Below, in pieces: positions 1 through 9,983 of a DNA stretch of 64,000 nt. The notes below the pieces were generated by a model. That model saw only the letters and a program-made list of their open reading frames with translations, did no database searches and was not told the origin of the DNA. Where the stretch lies: the NCBI RefSeq assembly GCF_022788635.1, contig NZ_CP076024.1:372001-436000 (forward strand). Direction: 5' to 3'. A program made the position numbers and the translations under genes. Origin of the DNA: Methylobacter sp. S3L5C (GTDB lineage Bacteria > Pseudomonadota > Gammaproteobacteria > Methylococcales > Methylomonadaceae). Every line of letters begins with the position of its first letter. The first letter of the stretch is position 1.

Positions 1-493
1 ACAGACGTAACACACCTGTAGTGGTTTCTTCAGACAAACCTTTAACATCAGCCATTAATTCAGGGTAATTGTTATGCATCATGGTGGTTAAATCACCACC
101 ATCATCCAAAATCATATTGGGTCTCCAACCATCAGGACCTTCAATAGTCTGAGCGATACACCATTCAGATTCTTCTTCAGTTTCACCTTTCCAGGCAAAA
201 ACCGGGATACCTGCCTCAGCCATTGCAGACGCTGCATGATCCTGGGTAGAAAAAATATTACATGATGACCAACGCACTTCAGCACCTAAAGCCGTCAGTG
301 TTTCCATTAATACCGCTGTTTGTATCGTCATGTGCAGACAACCTGCGATCCGCGCACCTTTTAACGGTTTTTCTGCTCCAAATTCTTCGCGCAAGGCCAT
401 TAAGCCCGGCATTTCTGTTTCAGCAATATTGATTTCTTTACGGCCCCATGCTGCTAAAGCAATATCAGCGACTTTATAATCTTTTTGGCTCAT
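1..493 (-). CDS. ahcY: Adenosylhomocysteinase, N-terminal part (cut by window edge)
   Basis: This enzyme hydrolyses S-adenosylhomocysteine to adenosine and homocysteine in the cytoplasm, removing the inhibitory by-product of methyltransferases. About 164 N-terminal residues are visible, starting [20 protein letters not shown]. The family signature [16 protein letters not shown] and the substrate-site stretch LDDGGDLT are present; the NAD-binding half lies outside the window. It begins 22 bases after metK on the same strand, so the two probably form one SAM-cycle transcript. No SAH riboswitch-like fold was recognised in the short gap. Confidence 0.95.
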   Translation of the reverse strand, partial: MSQKDYKVADIALAAWGRKEINIAETEMPGLMALREEFGAEKPLKGARIAGCLHMTIQTAVLMETLTALGAEVRWSSCNIFSTQDHAASAMAEAGIPVFAWKGETEEESEWCIAQTIEGPDGWRPNMILDDGGDLTTMMHNNYPELMADVKGLSEETTTGVLRL

Positions 494-515
494 TATTTAT
501 CTACCTTATTTATTA

Positions 516-1679
516 TTATTGGAGACCAGCCGCATCTTTTAATGCGTCAATTTTATCGGTTTTTTCCCAGCTAAATGTGTCTTCGGTACGACCAAAATGT
601 CCATAAGCGGCTGTAGTTTGATAGATGGGTCTTAATAAATCCAACATTTTAATCAAACCTTTTGGCCTCAGATCGAAATTATCCCTGATAATCTGTACCA
701 GCCTGTCTTCACTCAATTTACTGGTACCAAACGTTTCCACAGTAATGGAAGTTGGCTCGGCAACGCCAATCGCATAAGAAACCTGAATTTCACAACGCTC
801 CGCCAAACCTGCAGCCACAATATTTTTTGCTACATAACGCGCCATATAGGCTGCCGAACGATCAACTTTTGAAGGATCTTTGCCTGAAAAAGCACCGCCA
901 CCGTGTCTTGCCATGCCGCCGTAAGTATCAACAATAATTTTACGACCCGTTAAACCGCAATCGCCTACAGGTCCACCAATGATGAACTGTCCGGTCGGAT
1001 TGATAAAATATTTGGTATCTTTATGCAACCATTCTTTAGGCAGAACCGGCAGAATAATTTCGTCCATCACTGCTTCACACAATGATTTATAACTAATTTC
1101 TGGTGAATGCTGAGTAGATAAAACCACAGCATCAATGGCAACCGGCTTGTTATTTTCGTATCGGAAAGTAATTTGGCTCTTTGCATCAGGGCGTAACCAT
1201 GGCAGAGTCTTATTTTTACGAACTTCCGCCTGACGTTTGACCAGCAAATGTGAATAGGTAATCGGCGCCGGCATTAATACATCGGTTTCATTACTGGCGT
1301 AACCAAACATTAAACCCTGATCACCTGCACCCTGTTCGTGATTTTCATCCTCATCAACACCCATTGCGATGTCAGCAGATTGTTTGCCAATCGCATTAAG
1401 TACCGCACAACTTTTTCCGTCAAAGCCTATGTCGCCATGATCGTAACCGATTTCGCAAACTACTTTTCTGACCAGAGCTTCAAGATCAACCCAAGCATTA
1501 GTAGTAATTTCTCCGGCTAAAATAACCATGCCGGTTTTTACCAGTGTTTCACAAGCAACCCGTGATCGGGGATCTTGTGCCAGCAGTGCATCAAGAACTG
1601 CATCCGAAATTTGATCGGCAACTTTATCGGGATGACCTTCCGAAACCGATTCAGATGTAAAACTAAAGTTATTGCTCAC
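516..1679 (-). CDS. metK: S-adenosylmethionine synthetase
   Basis: MetK makes S-adenosylmethionine from ATP and methionine. The 387-residue protein has the usual family length. It carries the N-terminal [20 protein letters not shown], the loop [12 protein letters not shown] and the P-loop-like [19 protein letters not shown], all typical of an active enzyme. It is followed on the same strand by ahcY. Upstream lie only a hairpin and the tRNA-Ile gene, so its promoter must sit in the roughly 70-base gap or it is read through from the tRNA and rpoD side. Confidence 0.98.
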   Translation of the reverse strand: MSNNFSFTSESVSEGHPDKVADQISDAVLDALLAQDPRSRVACETLVKTGMVILAGEITTNAWVDLEALVRKVVCEIGYDHGDIGFDGKSCAVLNAIGKQSADIAMGVDEDENHEQGAGDQGLMFGYASNETDVLMPAPITYSHLLVKRQAEVRKNKTLPWLRPDAKSQITFRYENNKPVAIDAVVLSTQHSPEISYKSLCEAVMDEIILPVLPKEWLHKDTKYFINPTGQFIIGGPVGDCGLTGRKIIVDTYGGMARHGGGAFSGKDPSKVDRSAAYMARYVAKNIVAAGLAERCEIQVSYAIGVAEPTSITVETFGTSKLSEDRLVQIIRDNFDLRPKGLIKMLDLLRPIYQTTAAYGHFGRTEDTFSWEKTDKIDALKDAAGLQ

Positions 1680-1716
1680 GTTACCACCTTTGTTAATGAT
1701 AAAAACTCAAATACAC

Positions 1717-1740
1717 AAAAGGCTGCATAAGCAGCCTTTT
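1717..1740 (-). terminator. Hairpin terminator after tRNA-Ile
   Basis: A perfect 10-bp stem (AAAAGGCTGC / GCAGCCTTTT) with a 4-base loop lies just 3' of the tRNA on its own strand and is followed by T-rich sequence. It can end the dnaG-rpoD-tRNA transcript before metK. The A/T tracts on both sides mean it could also work on the other strand. Confidence 0.75.
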
Positions 1741-1747
1741 TTATTTA

Positions 1748-1824
1748 TGGTGGGCCCTGTAGGACTTGAACCTACGACCTGCCGATTATGAGTCGGACGC
1801 TCTAACCAGCTGAGCTAAGGGCCC
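1748..1824 (-). tRNA. tRNA-Ile2, anticodon CAU
   Basis: The reverse strand gives a 77-base cloverleaf starting GGGCCCTTAGCTCAG and ending with an encoded CCA. The anticodon loop CTCATAA has a CAU anticodon. The body matches the tRNA-Ile2 type (E. coli ileX-like), whose C34 is changed to lysidine so that it reads AUA, rather than elongator or initiator tRNA-Met. It lies 11 bases after the rpoD stop codon, on the same strand. Confidence 0.9.
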
Positions 1825-1835
1825 TAATTTGTTAC

Positions 1836-3647
1836 TTACTCACCGTCCAGAAAACATCTTAATTGTTCTGATCTGGAAGGATGTCTTAATTTTCGTAATG
1901 CTTTTGCTTCAATTTGACGAATTCGTTCACGCGTCACGTCAAACTGCTTACCAACTTCTTCCAAAGTATGATCGGTATTCATGTTGATGCCAAAACGCAT
2001 ACGGAGAACTTTTGCCTCTCTTGCCGTTAATCCCGCCAACACATTTTGTGTTGATTCACGTAAACCGGCAATAGTAGCAGCTTCGACTGGTGACAGTACT
2101 TTAGCATCTTCTATGAAATCCCCCAAATGAGAATCTTCATCGTCACCAATAGGCGTTTCCATTGAGATCGGTTCTTTAGCGATTTTTAACACCTTACGAA
2201 CTTTTTCTTCCGGCATTTCCATGCGTTCAGCCAGTTCTTCAGGTGTTGCTTCGCGTCCCATTTCCTGCAAAATTTGTCTGGAAATACGATTTAATTTATT
2301 AATCGTTTCAATCATGTGGACCGGAATACGAATGGTTCTGGCCTGATCTGCAATAGATCGTGTAATAGCCTGTCTGATCCACCATGTCGCATAAGTAGAA
2401 AACTTATAACCACGACGGTATTCAAATTTGTCTACCGCTTTCATTAAACCAATATTACCTTCCTGAATCAAATCCAGAAACTGCAATCCACGATTAGTGT
2501 ATTTTTTAGCAATGGAAATAACCAGCCTTAAATTAGCTTCAATCATTTCTTTTTTGGCACGCCTTGCTTTGGCTTCACCGATTGACATGCGTCGATTAAT
2601 ATCTTTTAACGCACTAATGGGCAAACCAAACTCTGCCTCAATTTCTATCAGTATTTTTTGTGCTTTTCTTAGTTCTTTTTCACGAATTTTCAGAGCATCT
2701 GAATAGCTGTGTCCACCACCAAGATGCTGTTCCAACCACTCTGAACTCGATTCACTCTCGGTAAATGAAGCTATAAAATCTTTACGTGACATATTTGTTT
2801 CTTTAACAAATATGTCCAGAATCAGCTTTTCTTGCTCACGAACAGTAGCGACCCCATTAGGAATGATTGCCGTTAATTTCTTTAAATATTGCGGTGTCCA
2901 TTTAAACTCAATGAACAAGTCAGCCAATACTTCAAAGATTTTTTGCATCTTATCGCCAGTATAGCCATGCTTTTTAATTGCTGCTGAAGCCACTTTTAAT
3001 TGTTTTCTAAGAGGCTCAACTTTTTCCTGAACTTCTTCGTAATTAAGTCCTTTTACTTCCTCTTCAGTATCCGTACTTTCTTCAGCGGCATCGCTTGCAG
3101 GTAGCGCGGCAGTCAGATAATCAGTGTCACTTAAATCAACAAAACCTGAAATTAAATCAGTCAGCCGAACAGCACCTTCTTCACCAGAAACAGCATCAAA
3201 TGAATGCAAAAAATCGTTAACAACAACACAAGATCGAGCCATCGCTTTAACAAGCTGTTGCTGCCCTTCCTCAATACGCTTGGCGATTTTTAATTCATCA
3301 GCACGTGTTAACAACTCAACTGAACCCATTTCTCTCATGTACATACGCACAGGATCTGTGGTTCTGCCAAATTCACTATCTACAGACGCTAAAGCTGCAA
3401 CTTCTTCAGCATCTTCATCATCTGTAGATGCTGCAGCCGAGTCAGTAATGAGTGAATCTTCATCAGGTGCAGTTTCATGAACCTGAATGCCCATCTCATT
3501 GATCATACCAATGATGTCTTCAATTTGTTCAGGATCAACAATATCACTGGGCAAGTGATCGTTAACCTCGGCGTAGGTCAAATACCCCTGCATTTTGCCT
3601 TTGGCTATTAATTGTTTAAGCTGGGATTGTTGCTGTTCTTGATTCAT
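1836..3647 (-). CDS. rpoD: RNA polymerase primary sigma factor (sigma-70)
   Basis: This is the housekeeping sigma factor of 603 residues, close to the normal gammaproteobacterial length. Region 1.1 is at the N-terminus, region 1.2 is seen as [18 protein letters not shown], followed by an acidic non-conserved insert. Regions 2.3-2.4 appear as [20 protein letters not shown] and region 4.2 as [20 protein letters not shown]. It is the last protein gene of the rpsU-yqeY-dnaG-rpoD macromolecular synthesis operon. A candidate internal promoter lies just upstream. Confidence 0.98.
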   Translation of the reverse strand: MNQEQQQSQLKQLIAKGKMQGYLTYAEVNDHLPSDIVDPEQIEDIIGMINEMGIQVHETAPDEDSLITDSAAASTDDEDAEEVAALASVDSEFGRTTDPVRMYMREMGSVELLTRADELKIAKRIEEGQQQLVKAMARSCVVVNDFLHSFDAVSGEEGAVRLTDLISGFVDLSDTDYLTAALPASDAAEESTDTEEEVKGLNYEEVQEKVEPLRKQLKVASAAIKKHGYTGDKMQKIFEVLADLFIEFKWTPQYLKKLTAIIPNGVATVREQEKLILDIFVKETNMSRKDFIASFTESESSSEWLEQHLGGGHSYSDALKIREKELRKAQKILIEIEAEFGLPISALKDINRRMSIGEAKARRAKKEMIEANLRLVISIAKKYTNRGLQFLDLIQEGNIGLMKAVDKFEYRRGYKFSTYATWWIRQAITRSIADQARTIRIPVHMIETINKLNRISRQILQEMGREATPEELAERMEMPEEKVRKVLKIAKEPISMETPIGDDEDSHLGDFIEDAKVLSPVEAATIAGLRESTQNVLAGLTAREAKVLRMRFGINMNTDHTLEEVGKQFDVTRERIRQIEAKALRKLRHPSRSEQLRCFLDGE

Positions 3648-3695
3648 TTTTTACTCACTGAATACCCTGCTGAGTACGGTCGTACTTAACAGAAA

Positions 3696-3723
3696 ATTAT
3701 ACTATAAGTTTATATAACATCAA
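3696..3723 (-). promoter_or_regulatory. Candidate internal sigma-70 promoter for rpoD
   Basis: On the minus strand a TTGATG (3718-3723) and a perfect TATAAT (3696-3701) are separated by 16 bases in the gap between dnaG and rpoD. This would let rpoD be transcribed independently of rpsU-dnaG, as in the classical operon. The assignment is by sequence only. Confidence 0.5.
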
Positions 3724-3724
3724 A

Positions 3725-5443
3725 CTATTTATTTGCCAACATTTTAATTAATGTGCTTTGCTCTTGGCTATCCAATCCCTTGCTTTCAGCCTTGGCCTGT
3801 AATCTGGCAATACCAGCCTCCCTTCCCTGCTTGAGCAAAACCTTTAAAGCATCAAAAAACACTTCCTCTACTTTGTCGTCATCAACAAACACATCTAACA
3901 ATGCCAATGCTTTGACGGATTTTTCTTCGGCAGAATCGCGATAATACTCGACTAAGACAGCAGTATTGACGAATTTTTTATCTAAAATCACTTGCAGAAT
4001 ATTTTTAAATAACTCGATACCCCGAAACTCCAGACCACTCCAATCAATATCTTGCCGGTCAACACTACTTGCCAATCGTGGATTTTGCAGCAAAAGGGCA
4101 ATGGTGACTCGTGCCGTTGACAATCGATTAAGATCTTGTTGGCGCGGTTTTTTTAAATTCAAATCCACGGCGACAACATTATCCAAAACGTTTAGCGTCA
4201 TCACTCGGGATAATTCCTTAAGACGGGAAAACATCATATCCCTAAACACACCTTCAGGCAATTTCTCCAAATAAGGCTTAGCTTTACCAATCAATTGCGC
4301 ACGCCCCTCCATTTCGGAAAGATTCAATTCCTCAGAAATATGCTCAAAAAAATAATCTGACAACGCTTGAGCTGTCTGCACTCGCTCAACAAACTTATCC
4401 AGCCCTTCATCGCGTATTAGTGAATCTGGATCATGGCTTTGCGGCAATAGCATAATACGACAAGAACGGCCCTCTTTTAAACTGGAGAAAGCCGACTCCA
4501 TTACCTTCCATGCCGCCTCACGTCCAGCCCGGTCACCATCAAAACAAAACACCAACTCTGATGAAAACCGAAACAACAAATCAAGATGCGCCTGTGATGC
4601 TGCCGTTCCTAATGCTGCAACGGCATAATCAATACCATATTGAGCCAAGGCGATAACATCCATATAGCCTTCAACAATTAAAATCTTCTGCGGCTTTGAA
4701 TTGCTTTCCAGAAGTTCATACAAGCCATAAACTTCCTTGCCCTTGTGAAATAGTGACGTTTCTGGAGAATTCAAGTACTTCGGCAAAGAATCATCCAATA
4801 CCCGTCCACCAAAACCAACAATTCTGGCCCGCTTATCACGAATAGGGAACATGATCCTGCCACGAAAACGATCATAGACTTGCCCATCATCCTTGCTAAC
4901 CAACAACCCCGCATCAAGCAATAATTTCTGATTAAATTGCTCGGCCAAAGCACTCCATTTGTCGGGCGCATAACCTACCATAAAGTCACGAGCAACCTCG
5001 CCCTTAACTCCACGAGCCTTCAGATAGTCAACCGCTTTAAGACTGGTGCGCAATTGCTCCACGTAGAAGGCCGCCACCTGCTCCATCAGCACATAAAGAC
5101 TATTTAAATCATTTTTCTTTGGCCCTGTCTGATGACTAACCGATTCCCTGGGTACATCAACACCAACAAAAGCGGCCAGATCCTCAACGGCCTCAATAAA
5201 ATCAAGATGACTAAAATCCATCAAAAAACTGATGGCATTGCCACTGACACCGCAACCAAAACAGTGAAAAAATTGCTTGTTACGGTTTACAGAAAAACTA
5301 GGGGTTTTTTCAGTATGAAAGGGACAACGGGCAACATAATTCGTACCCGTTTTCTTTAGAGGAACATGCGAATCGATTAAATCGACTATATCAACCCGCA
5401 CCAAAAGCTCATCAATAAACTCGCGAGGGATTCTACCGGACAT
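3725..5443 (-). CDS. dnaG: DNA primase
   Basis: DnaG lays RNA primers for chromosome replication and works with the DnaB helicase. The 572-residue protein has the N-terminal zinc ribbon (CPFH ... CFGC, residues about 40-65). The TOPRIM core is seen as VEGYMDVIALAQYG and FCFDGDRAGREAAWK. A helicase-interaction region fills the C-terminus. It sits between yqeY (20 bases upstream) and rpoD on the same strand. Confidence 0.97.
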   Translation of the reverse strand: MSGRIPREFIDELLVRVDIVDLIDSHVPLKKTGTNYVARCPFHTEKTPSFSVNRNKQFFHCFGCGVSGNAISFLMDFSHLDFIEAVEDLAAFVGVDVPRESVSHQTGPKKNDLNSLYVLMEQVAAFYVEQLRTSLKAVDYLKARGVKGEVARDFMVGYAPDKWSALAEQFNQKLLLDAGLLVSKDDGQVYDRFRGRIMFPIRDKRARIVGFGGRVLDDSLPKYLNSPETSLFHKGKEVYGLYELLESNSKPQKILIVEGYMDVIALAQYGIDYAVAALGTAASQAHLDLLFRFSSELVFCFDGDRAGREAAWKVMESAFSSLKEGRSCRIMLLPQSHDPDSLIRDEGLDKFVERVQTAQALSDYFFEHISEELNLSEMEGRAQLIGKAKPYLEKLPEGVFRDMMFSRLKELSRVMTLNVLDNVVAVDLNLKKPRQQDLNRLSTARVTIALLLQNPRLASSVDRQDIDWSGLEFRGIELFKNILQVILDKKFVNTAVLVEYYRDSAEEKSVKALALLDVFVDDDKVEEVFFDALKVLLKQGREAGIARLQAKAESKGLDSQEQSTLIKMLANK

Positions 5444-5463
5444 TTTTTACCCGGAAAAAAGAA

Positions 5464-5913
5464 TTATCCAGCTAATGCTGTCTTAATTTTGGTACTGACA
5501 ACCGACATATCGGCACGGCCTTGCATTTTTGCCTTCAAAAGACCCATCACTTTGCCCATGTCTTTAACAGACTCGGCACCTGACTCAATCACAGCTTCGC
5601 TTACCATGGCATCAACTTCTTCTTCGCTAAGCGCCTGAGGCAAAAAATCCTGAATGACCAGAACTTCAGCCTCTTCAATCGCCACCAAATCATGTCGACT
5701 GGCATCAGCAAACAACCTGATAGATTCACGGCGCTGCTTGAGCATCTTGTCAAGAACCAGGATAACCCTGTCATTATCGAGCTGAATTCGTTCATCAACT
5801 TCAACCTGCTTGATAGCAGCCAGAATCAAACGAATCACCCCCAAACGTGCTTTGGCACCTCCCTTCATGGAGGCCTTCATATCATCCTTGATACGATCTG
5901 TTAACAAATCCAT
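5464..5913 (-). CDS. yqeY: GatB/YqeY domain protein
   Basis: This 149-residue cytoplasmic protein belongs to the GatB/YqeY family, related to the tRNA-binding tail of the Glu-tRNA amidotransferase subunit GatB. Typical segments are DDMKASMKGGAKARLGVIR near the start and VKDMGKVMGLLKAKMQGRAD near the end. Its exact role is unsettled in the family. It lies between rpsU and dnaG, an arrangement common in proteobacteria, and is probably co-transcribed with both. Confidence 0.92.
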   Translation of the reverse strand: MDLLTDRIKDDMKASMKGGAKARLGVIRLILAAIKQVEVDERIQLDNDRVILVLDKMLKQRRESIRLFADASRHDLVAIEEAEVLVIQDFLPQALSEEEVDAMVSEAVIESGAESVKDMGKVMGLLKAKMQGRADMSVVSTKIKTALAG

Positions 5914-5927
5914 TAGCTTAACCTGTA

Positions 5928-6161
5928 TTAAAGTACAGGACGTCCGCGACGTAAATTTTTCAATGCATAACGCTCACGCGCCAATTTCTTCAAATGACGC
6001 TTAACTGCAGCAGCACCTTTACGTTTACGTTCAGCAGTTGGTTTTTCGTAGAATTCACGACGACGCACTTCTGCCAATACACCCGCTTTTTCGCAAGCAC
6101 GCTTAAAACGACGAATGGCGATGTCAAAAGGTTCGTTTTCTTTAATTTTCACTGACGGCAT
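5928..6161 (-). CDS. rpsU: Small ribosomal subunit protein bS21
   Basis: bS21 is a basic 30S protein acting in translation initiation. The 77-residue product has the standard start ([20 protein letters not shown]) and the conserved [17 protein letters not shown]. It is a few residues longer than E. coli S21 because of a C-terminal LRRGRPVL tail. It is the first gene of the macromolecular synthesis operon and is divergent from tsaD across about 110 bases that should hold both promoters. Confidence 0.97.
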   Translation of the reverse strand: MPSVKIKENEPFDIAIRRFKRACEKAGVLAEVRRREFYEKPTAERKRKGAAAVKRHLKKLARERYALKNLRRGRPVL

Positions 6162-6270
6162 TATATGATTCCAATTATGTTAATATTGTGTGTATGAGGA
6201 CGTTTACTATCCACTGAACAAACAGAACTCCCGATTATACATTCACTTTATATAATTTTCAAAAAAATCA

Positions 6271-7287
6271 ATGTACGTTTTAGGCATAGAAACTTCCTGC
6301 GATGAAACCGCTGTCGCTATTTATCATAGTGAACAAGGCTTGATCAATCATATTTTACACAGCCAAGTCGACATGCATAGCGAATATGGTGGCGTGGTTC
6401 CTGAACTGGCATCACGCGATCATATCCGAAAATTAGTTCCACTCATCAAGCAATTAATGCAAGAAAGCCGGCTAGGCAGCGCCGACATTAACGGCATTGC
6501 CTACACCGCAGGTCCAGGACTGATGGGTGCCTTATTAGTCGGTGCAACAACAGCCAGAAGTCTGGCATGGGCATGGCAAATCCCTGCCATAGCAGTACAC
6601 CACATGGAAGGTCACCTACTGGCACCCATGCTGGAAGAAAATCCGCCAGAATTTCCTTTTGTGGCTTTATTAATTTCCGGCGGGCATACCTTACTGATAC
6701 AAGTCAGAGGTGTCGGTCGTTATCAGTTACTGGGCGAATCACTCGATGATGCGGCAGGCGAGGCTTTTGATAAAACCGCTAAAATGTTGGGACTTGGCTA
6801 TCCTGGCGGACCAAAACTCTCGGCACTTGCCGAACAGGGCACACCACAAATTAAATTCCCCCGCCCCATGACTGACAGGCCAGGATTAGACTTTAGCTTT
6901 AGCGGCTTAAAAACCTTCACATTAAATACCTTCAATGCTTCCGAAAAAACCGAACAAGACCAGGCCAATATTGCTGCAAGCTTTCAGCAAGCGGTTGCCG
7001 AGACACTGAGCATTAAATGCAAACGGGCACTACAACAAACCGGCCTAAAAAGACTGGTGGTTGCAGGAGGCGTTAGCGCCAACAAGCAAATTCGTGCAGC
7101 CTTAACGGAAATGACCGCTAAAGAACAGGCGCAAATTTATTTTCCCAGACTGGAGTTTTGTACCGATAACGGCGCCATGATTGCTTACGCCGGCTGCCAG
7201 CGCTTAATGGCAGGTCAACAACAAGGACTGGAGATTTTTGCTCGTCCACGCTGGCCAATAAGTGAATTATCGCAAACATTAGACTAA
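6271..7287 (+). CDS. tsaD: tRNA N6-threonylcarbamoyladenosine transferase subunit TsaD
   Basis: TsaD transfers the threonylcarbamoyl group to A37 of ANN-decoding tRNAs, in complex with TsaB and TsaE. The 338-residue protein starts [16 protein letters not shown], has the metal-binding HHMEGH and the ASKHA nucleotide-binding motifs [24 protein letters not shown] and VAGGVSAN. It is divergent from rpsU, the neighbour found in many gammaproteobacteria. Confidence 0.97.
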   Translation: MYVLGIETSCDETAVAIYHSEQGLINHILHSQVDMHSEYGGVVPELASRDHIRKLVPLIKQLMQESRLGSADINGIAYTAGPGLMGALLVGATTARSLAWAWQIPAIAVHHMEGHLLAPMLEENPPEFPFVALLISGGHTLLIQVRGVGRYQLLGESLDDAAGEAFDKTAKMLGLGYPGGPKLSALAEQGTPQIKFPRPMTDRPGLDFSFSGLKTFTLNTFNASEKTEQDQANIAASFQQAVAETLSIKCKRALQQTGLKRLVVAGGVSANKQIRAALTEMTAKEQAQIYFPRLEFCTDNGAMIAYAGCQRLMAGQQQGLEIFARPRWPISELSQTLD

Positions 7288-7318
7288 AATATTTTTCACT
7301 TGCTGTCTTGGCTTGACC

Positions 7319-7888
7319 TTATTCATCTCCAGCTATTAATCGCTGAATATTACTTTTATGCCGCCATAACAAAAACACCATCATAACAACTGAAGCGCCC
7401 ACTATAAAAACATCGCCAAGCAGAAACCACGCATACAGCGGTGATAAAATAGAGGCACACAATGCAGATAAAGAAGAAATTTTTCCCACCTTATAGATTA
7501 ACAACCAAGTCCCTATAAAAGCAAAACCCAGCAACCAGGAAAAGCCAAGTAAAACACCAATTGATGTCGCAACACCTTTGCCACCTTTAAACCTGAAAAA
7601 TACCGGATAAAGATGCCCCATAAATGCCGCCAAACCGATAACTGCCAACAGATCGGCGGACACTCCCAACAAATTGGCGGCATAAACAGGTATAAAGCCC
7701 TTAAGCAGATCACCCAACAAAGTAATAGTCGCCGCTTTTTTGCCACCAATACGCATGACATTAGTCGCACCCGGATTCCCTGAGCCTTGCTCACGGGGAT
7801 CTGGCAAACCCATCAAGCGGCAAATAATAATTGCACTGGAAATAGAGCCTACAAGATAGGCGACCGGAACAAACAACCATTCAATCAT
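7319..7888 (-). CDS. plsY: Glycerol-3-phosphate acyltransferase PlsY (membrane)
   Basis: PlsY transfers the acyl group from acyl-phosphate to glycerol-3-phosphate in the inner membrane, the first step of phospholipid synthesis. The 189-residue hydrophobic protein carries the three family motifs: [11 protein letters not shown] plus [15 protein letters not shown], then [20 protein letters not shown], and a C-terminal RHKSNIQRL. Several membrane segments are evident. It converges with tsaD and is divergent from folB. Confidence 0.95.
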   Translation of the reverse strand: MIEWLFVPVAYLVGSISSAIIICRLMGLPDPREQGSGNPGATNVMRIGGKKAATITLLGDLLKGFIPVYAANLLGVSADLLAVIGLAAFMGHLYPVFFRFKGGKGVATSIGVLLGFSWLLGFAFIGTWLLIYKVGKISSLSALCASILSPLYAWFLLGDVFIVGASVVMMVFLLWRHKSNIQRLIAGDE

Positions 7889-7980
7889 GTAACTTTTTCC
7901 TCATTCAGAACTTGTAAGCAGGACTTATTTCCCCGATACTTACCACTTTGTTAAAACCCACATCATAACCGGAAATAACT

Positions 7981-8334
7981 ATGGATATAATTTTTTTAGG
8001 CGGACTTGAAATTGAAACAATCATCGGGATATATGATTGGGAAAGAGAAACCAAGCAAACTGTTGTCCTTGATATAGAAATGGCTTTTGACATCCAACAA
8101 GCTGCAAAAACTGATGACATTCAGTATGCCCTTGATTACAAAACCGTTTCTAAACGCATCATCTCTTTTGTTGAAAGCAGTCAATTTCTTCTCGTTGAAA
8201 AATTAATCTCCGAGATAGCCGCTATTATCCAAAATGAATTTAATGTACCTTGGGTAAAAATAACCTTAAATAAAAAAGGGGCTATTCGTGGAGCCAGTGA
8301 TGTCGGTATTATCATAGAAAGAGGCGAGAGATAA
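7981..8334 (+). CDS. folB: Dihydroneopterin aldolase
   Basis: FolB cleaves 7,8-dihydroneopterin to 6-hydroxymethyl-dihydropterin in folate synthesis. The 117-residue protein has the hallmark start IFLGGLEIETIIGIYDWERE, an active-site YALDYKTVSKRI segment and the C-terminal VKITLNKKGAIRGASDVGI. The folK start codon follows 3 bases after its stop codon, so the two consecutive pathway enzymes are translationally linked. Confidence 0.95.
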   Translation: MDIIFLGGLEIETIIGIYDWERETKQTVVLDIEMAFDIQQAAKTDDIQYALDYKTVSKRIISFVESSQFLLVEKLISEIAAIIQNEFNVPWVKITLNKKGAIRGASDVGIIIERGER

Positions 8335-8337
8335 ATC

Positions 8338-8832
8338 ATGCCAAAATGCTTCATTAGCATAGGCAGCAATATTGACAAAGATAAGAATACCCTTATCAGC
8401 CTACAGGAGCTTGAGCGCCACTTTGGCGAATTGACTGTCTCAAGTATTTACGAAACAGAACCGGTCGGCTTTATCGGCGATAGTTTTTACAATCTTGTCG
8501 TCGGCTTTAACTCTGAATTAAGCGTCAAAGAAGTCGCCAAACAGTTACGACAAATAGAATTAGACAATGGTCGCACCCGCAATAGTCAAAAATTTTCTCC
8601 CCGCACTCTCGACCTGGATCTTATTTTATATAATGACGTAATATTAAATGATGGACGACTGCAAATACCACGCGATGAAATTGAACGCTACGCCTTTGTG
8701 CTTGAACCTTTAGCAGAAATCGCTCCGAATTTGACTCACCCTACCAGCCATATTAGCTATGCTAAACTCTGGGAAAAATTCGATAAGACTAATCTTAAAC
8801 AAAAACGGGTTACGCCTGCCTGGACTCGTTAA
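8338..8832 (+). CDS. folK: 6-hydroxymethyl-dihydropterin pyrophosphokinase
   Basis: FolK uses ATP to pyrophosphorylate the FolB product. The 164-residue protein begins with CFISIGSNIDKDKNTL, and has VSSIYETEPVGF and the signature SPRTLDLDLILY with the metal-binding aspartates. It follows folB immediately, and a hairpin lies just after it. Confidence 0.95.
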   Translation: MPKCFISIGSNIDKDKNTLISLQELERHFGELTVSSIYETEPVGFIGDSFYNLVVGFNSELSVKEVAKQLRQIELDNGRTRNSQKFSPRTLDLDLILYNDVILNDGRLQIPRDEIERYAFVLEPLAEIAPNLTHPTSHISYAKLWEKFDKTNLKQKRVTPAWTR

Positions 8833-8838
8833 CTACCA

Positions 8839-8864
8839 TTAAGACGCAAAACATCGCGTCTTAA
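8839..8864. terminator. Convergent hairpin between folK and the SDR gene
   Basis: A perfect 9-bp stem (TTAAGACGC / GCGTCTTAA, loop of 8 bases) fills the short gap between two convergent genes. There is no clear T-run, so it is a weak intrinsic terminator or simply a bidirectional hairpin. Confidence 0.45.
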
Positions 8865-8866
8865 AC

Positions 8867-9598
8867 TCAGCAAAACAGGGTACGACCGCCATCAATTGTC
8901 AGTATTTGTCCGGTCATATAATCAGCATCCTTAATTAAAAACCATAAGGCTCTAGCGATATCATCAGGCTCACCGTTACGCAGTAAAGCGACACGCTGCA
9001 AAATATCTTGTTTTTCCTGTTCCGACAACGCATTATCCGGCCAAAGTATGGCGCCGGGCGCTATGCCATTGACACGAATAGCAGGCCCCAACTCCTTGGC
9101 CAGAACTTTGGTCATTGCCACCAAGCCGGCTTTGGCAATACTGTACACAGGATAATTTTTTAACCCACGCTCGGCATGAATGTCGACAATATTAACAATG
9201 CAACCCTTATTGTCCGCTAACGTTTCTGCCATTAACTTTGCCAAAAAAAAGGGCGCTTTTAAATTGCACCCCATTAACTCATCCCACTGTTGTTCAGTGA
9301 CATCAGCCATAGTTGTTGGATAAAAAGATGAGGCATTATTAACCAATACATCTATTTTTCCCCATGCCATACAAGCTTCGCTTACCAACGCCTCCAATTC
9401 TTCCTTGTTGAGCAGGTCAGCCTGCATCATATAAGCGGAATCAGGGCGCAGCTGATTTAATTCATAACACAATTGCAAAGCGGCTTCTTTTGAAGACCGG
9501 TAATGCAAAAACACATTACAACCTTGACTGTGCAGTAAGCGGGCACAAGCAGCACCAATACGTTTGGCAGCCCCAGTAATCAAAACATTTTTTTGCAT
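8867..9598 (-). CDS. Pteridine-reductase-like short-chain dehydrogenase (FolM-type)
   Basis: This is an NAD(P)H-dependent SDR. The start MQKNVLITG at 9598 is preferred because an AGGA Shine-Dalgarno precedes it and the preceding 13 residues of the longer frame do not fit the family. The nucleotide motif TGAAKRIG has the Arg/Lys found in pteridine reductases. Further on are the NNAS motif and the catalytic YSIAK, and it ends YMTGQILTIDGGRTLF. Its position next to folB-folK supports reduction of dihydropterin or dihydromonapterin, but the substrate is inferred. Confidence 0.8.
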   Translation of the reverse strand: MQKNVLITGAAKRIGAACARLLHSQGCNVFLHYRSSKEAALQLCYELNQLRPDSAYMMQADLLNKEELEALVSEACMAWGKIDVLVNNASSFYPTTMADVTEQQWDELMGCNLKAPFFLAKLMAETLADNKGCIVNIVDIHAERGLKNYPVYSIAKAGLVAMTKVLAKELGPAIRVNGIAPGAILWPDNALSEQEKQDILQRVALLRNGEPDDIARALWFLIKDADYMTGQILTIDGGRTLFC

Positions 9599-9983
9599 AA
9601 TAACCCATCCTGACATTAAGAATTTATTGCACTTCAATCAAACGTCACTAACCTATGCTCATATAATATATCAGCTCCTGAATCGTGCCAAAAATCAGCA
9701 AAATTCATGCATCGACTGCATTAGCACAATCCCGTTTCAGGAATAATCACTATACTCCACCACATACCAGACTGATTATAATCGACTTAGATTAATTGAT
9801 CCTCCCTTACACATTACCCTTAAAAGTATTCTCTATCGCTCAGACTTCAAACGTAAATTCGCTTATAATAAAAAATATCTTTTCTTCCAGTGCATAAGCT
9901 AATTTTTACTGATTGAGAAAGCATTAAACGATCATCAGATACTGGATGATAATTAAGTCGACATAACTAACCTGAGAAAAAAA
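9599..9983. other. Intergenic, no gene seen
   Basis: About 385 bases of AT-rich DNA lie between the divergent SDR and DUF502 genes. No convincing small gene, RNA or strong hairpin was seen. Promoters for both genes must lie here. Confidence 0.5.

Noticed and set aside
1680-1747. SAM or SAH riboswitch upstream of metK-ahcY
   Set aside because: The gap is only about 70 bases, and its single structure is the terminator-like hairpin after the tRNA.
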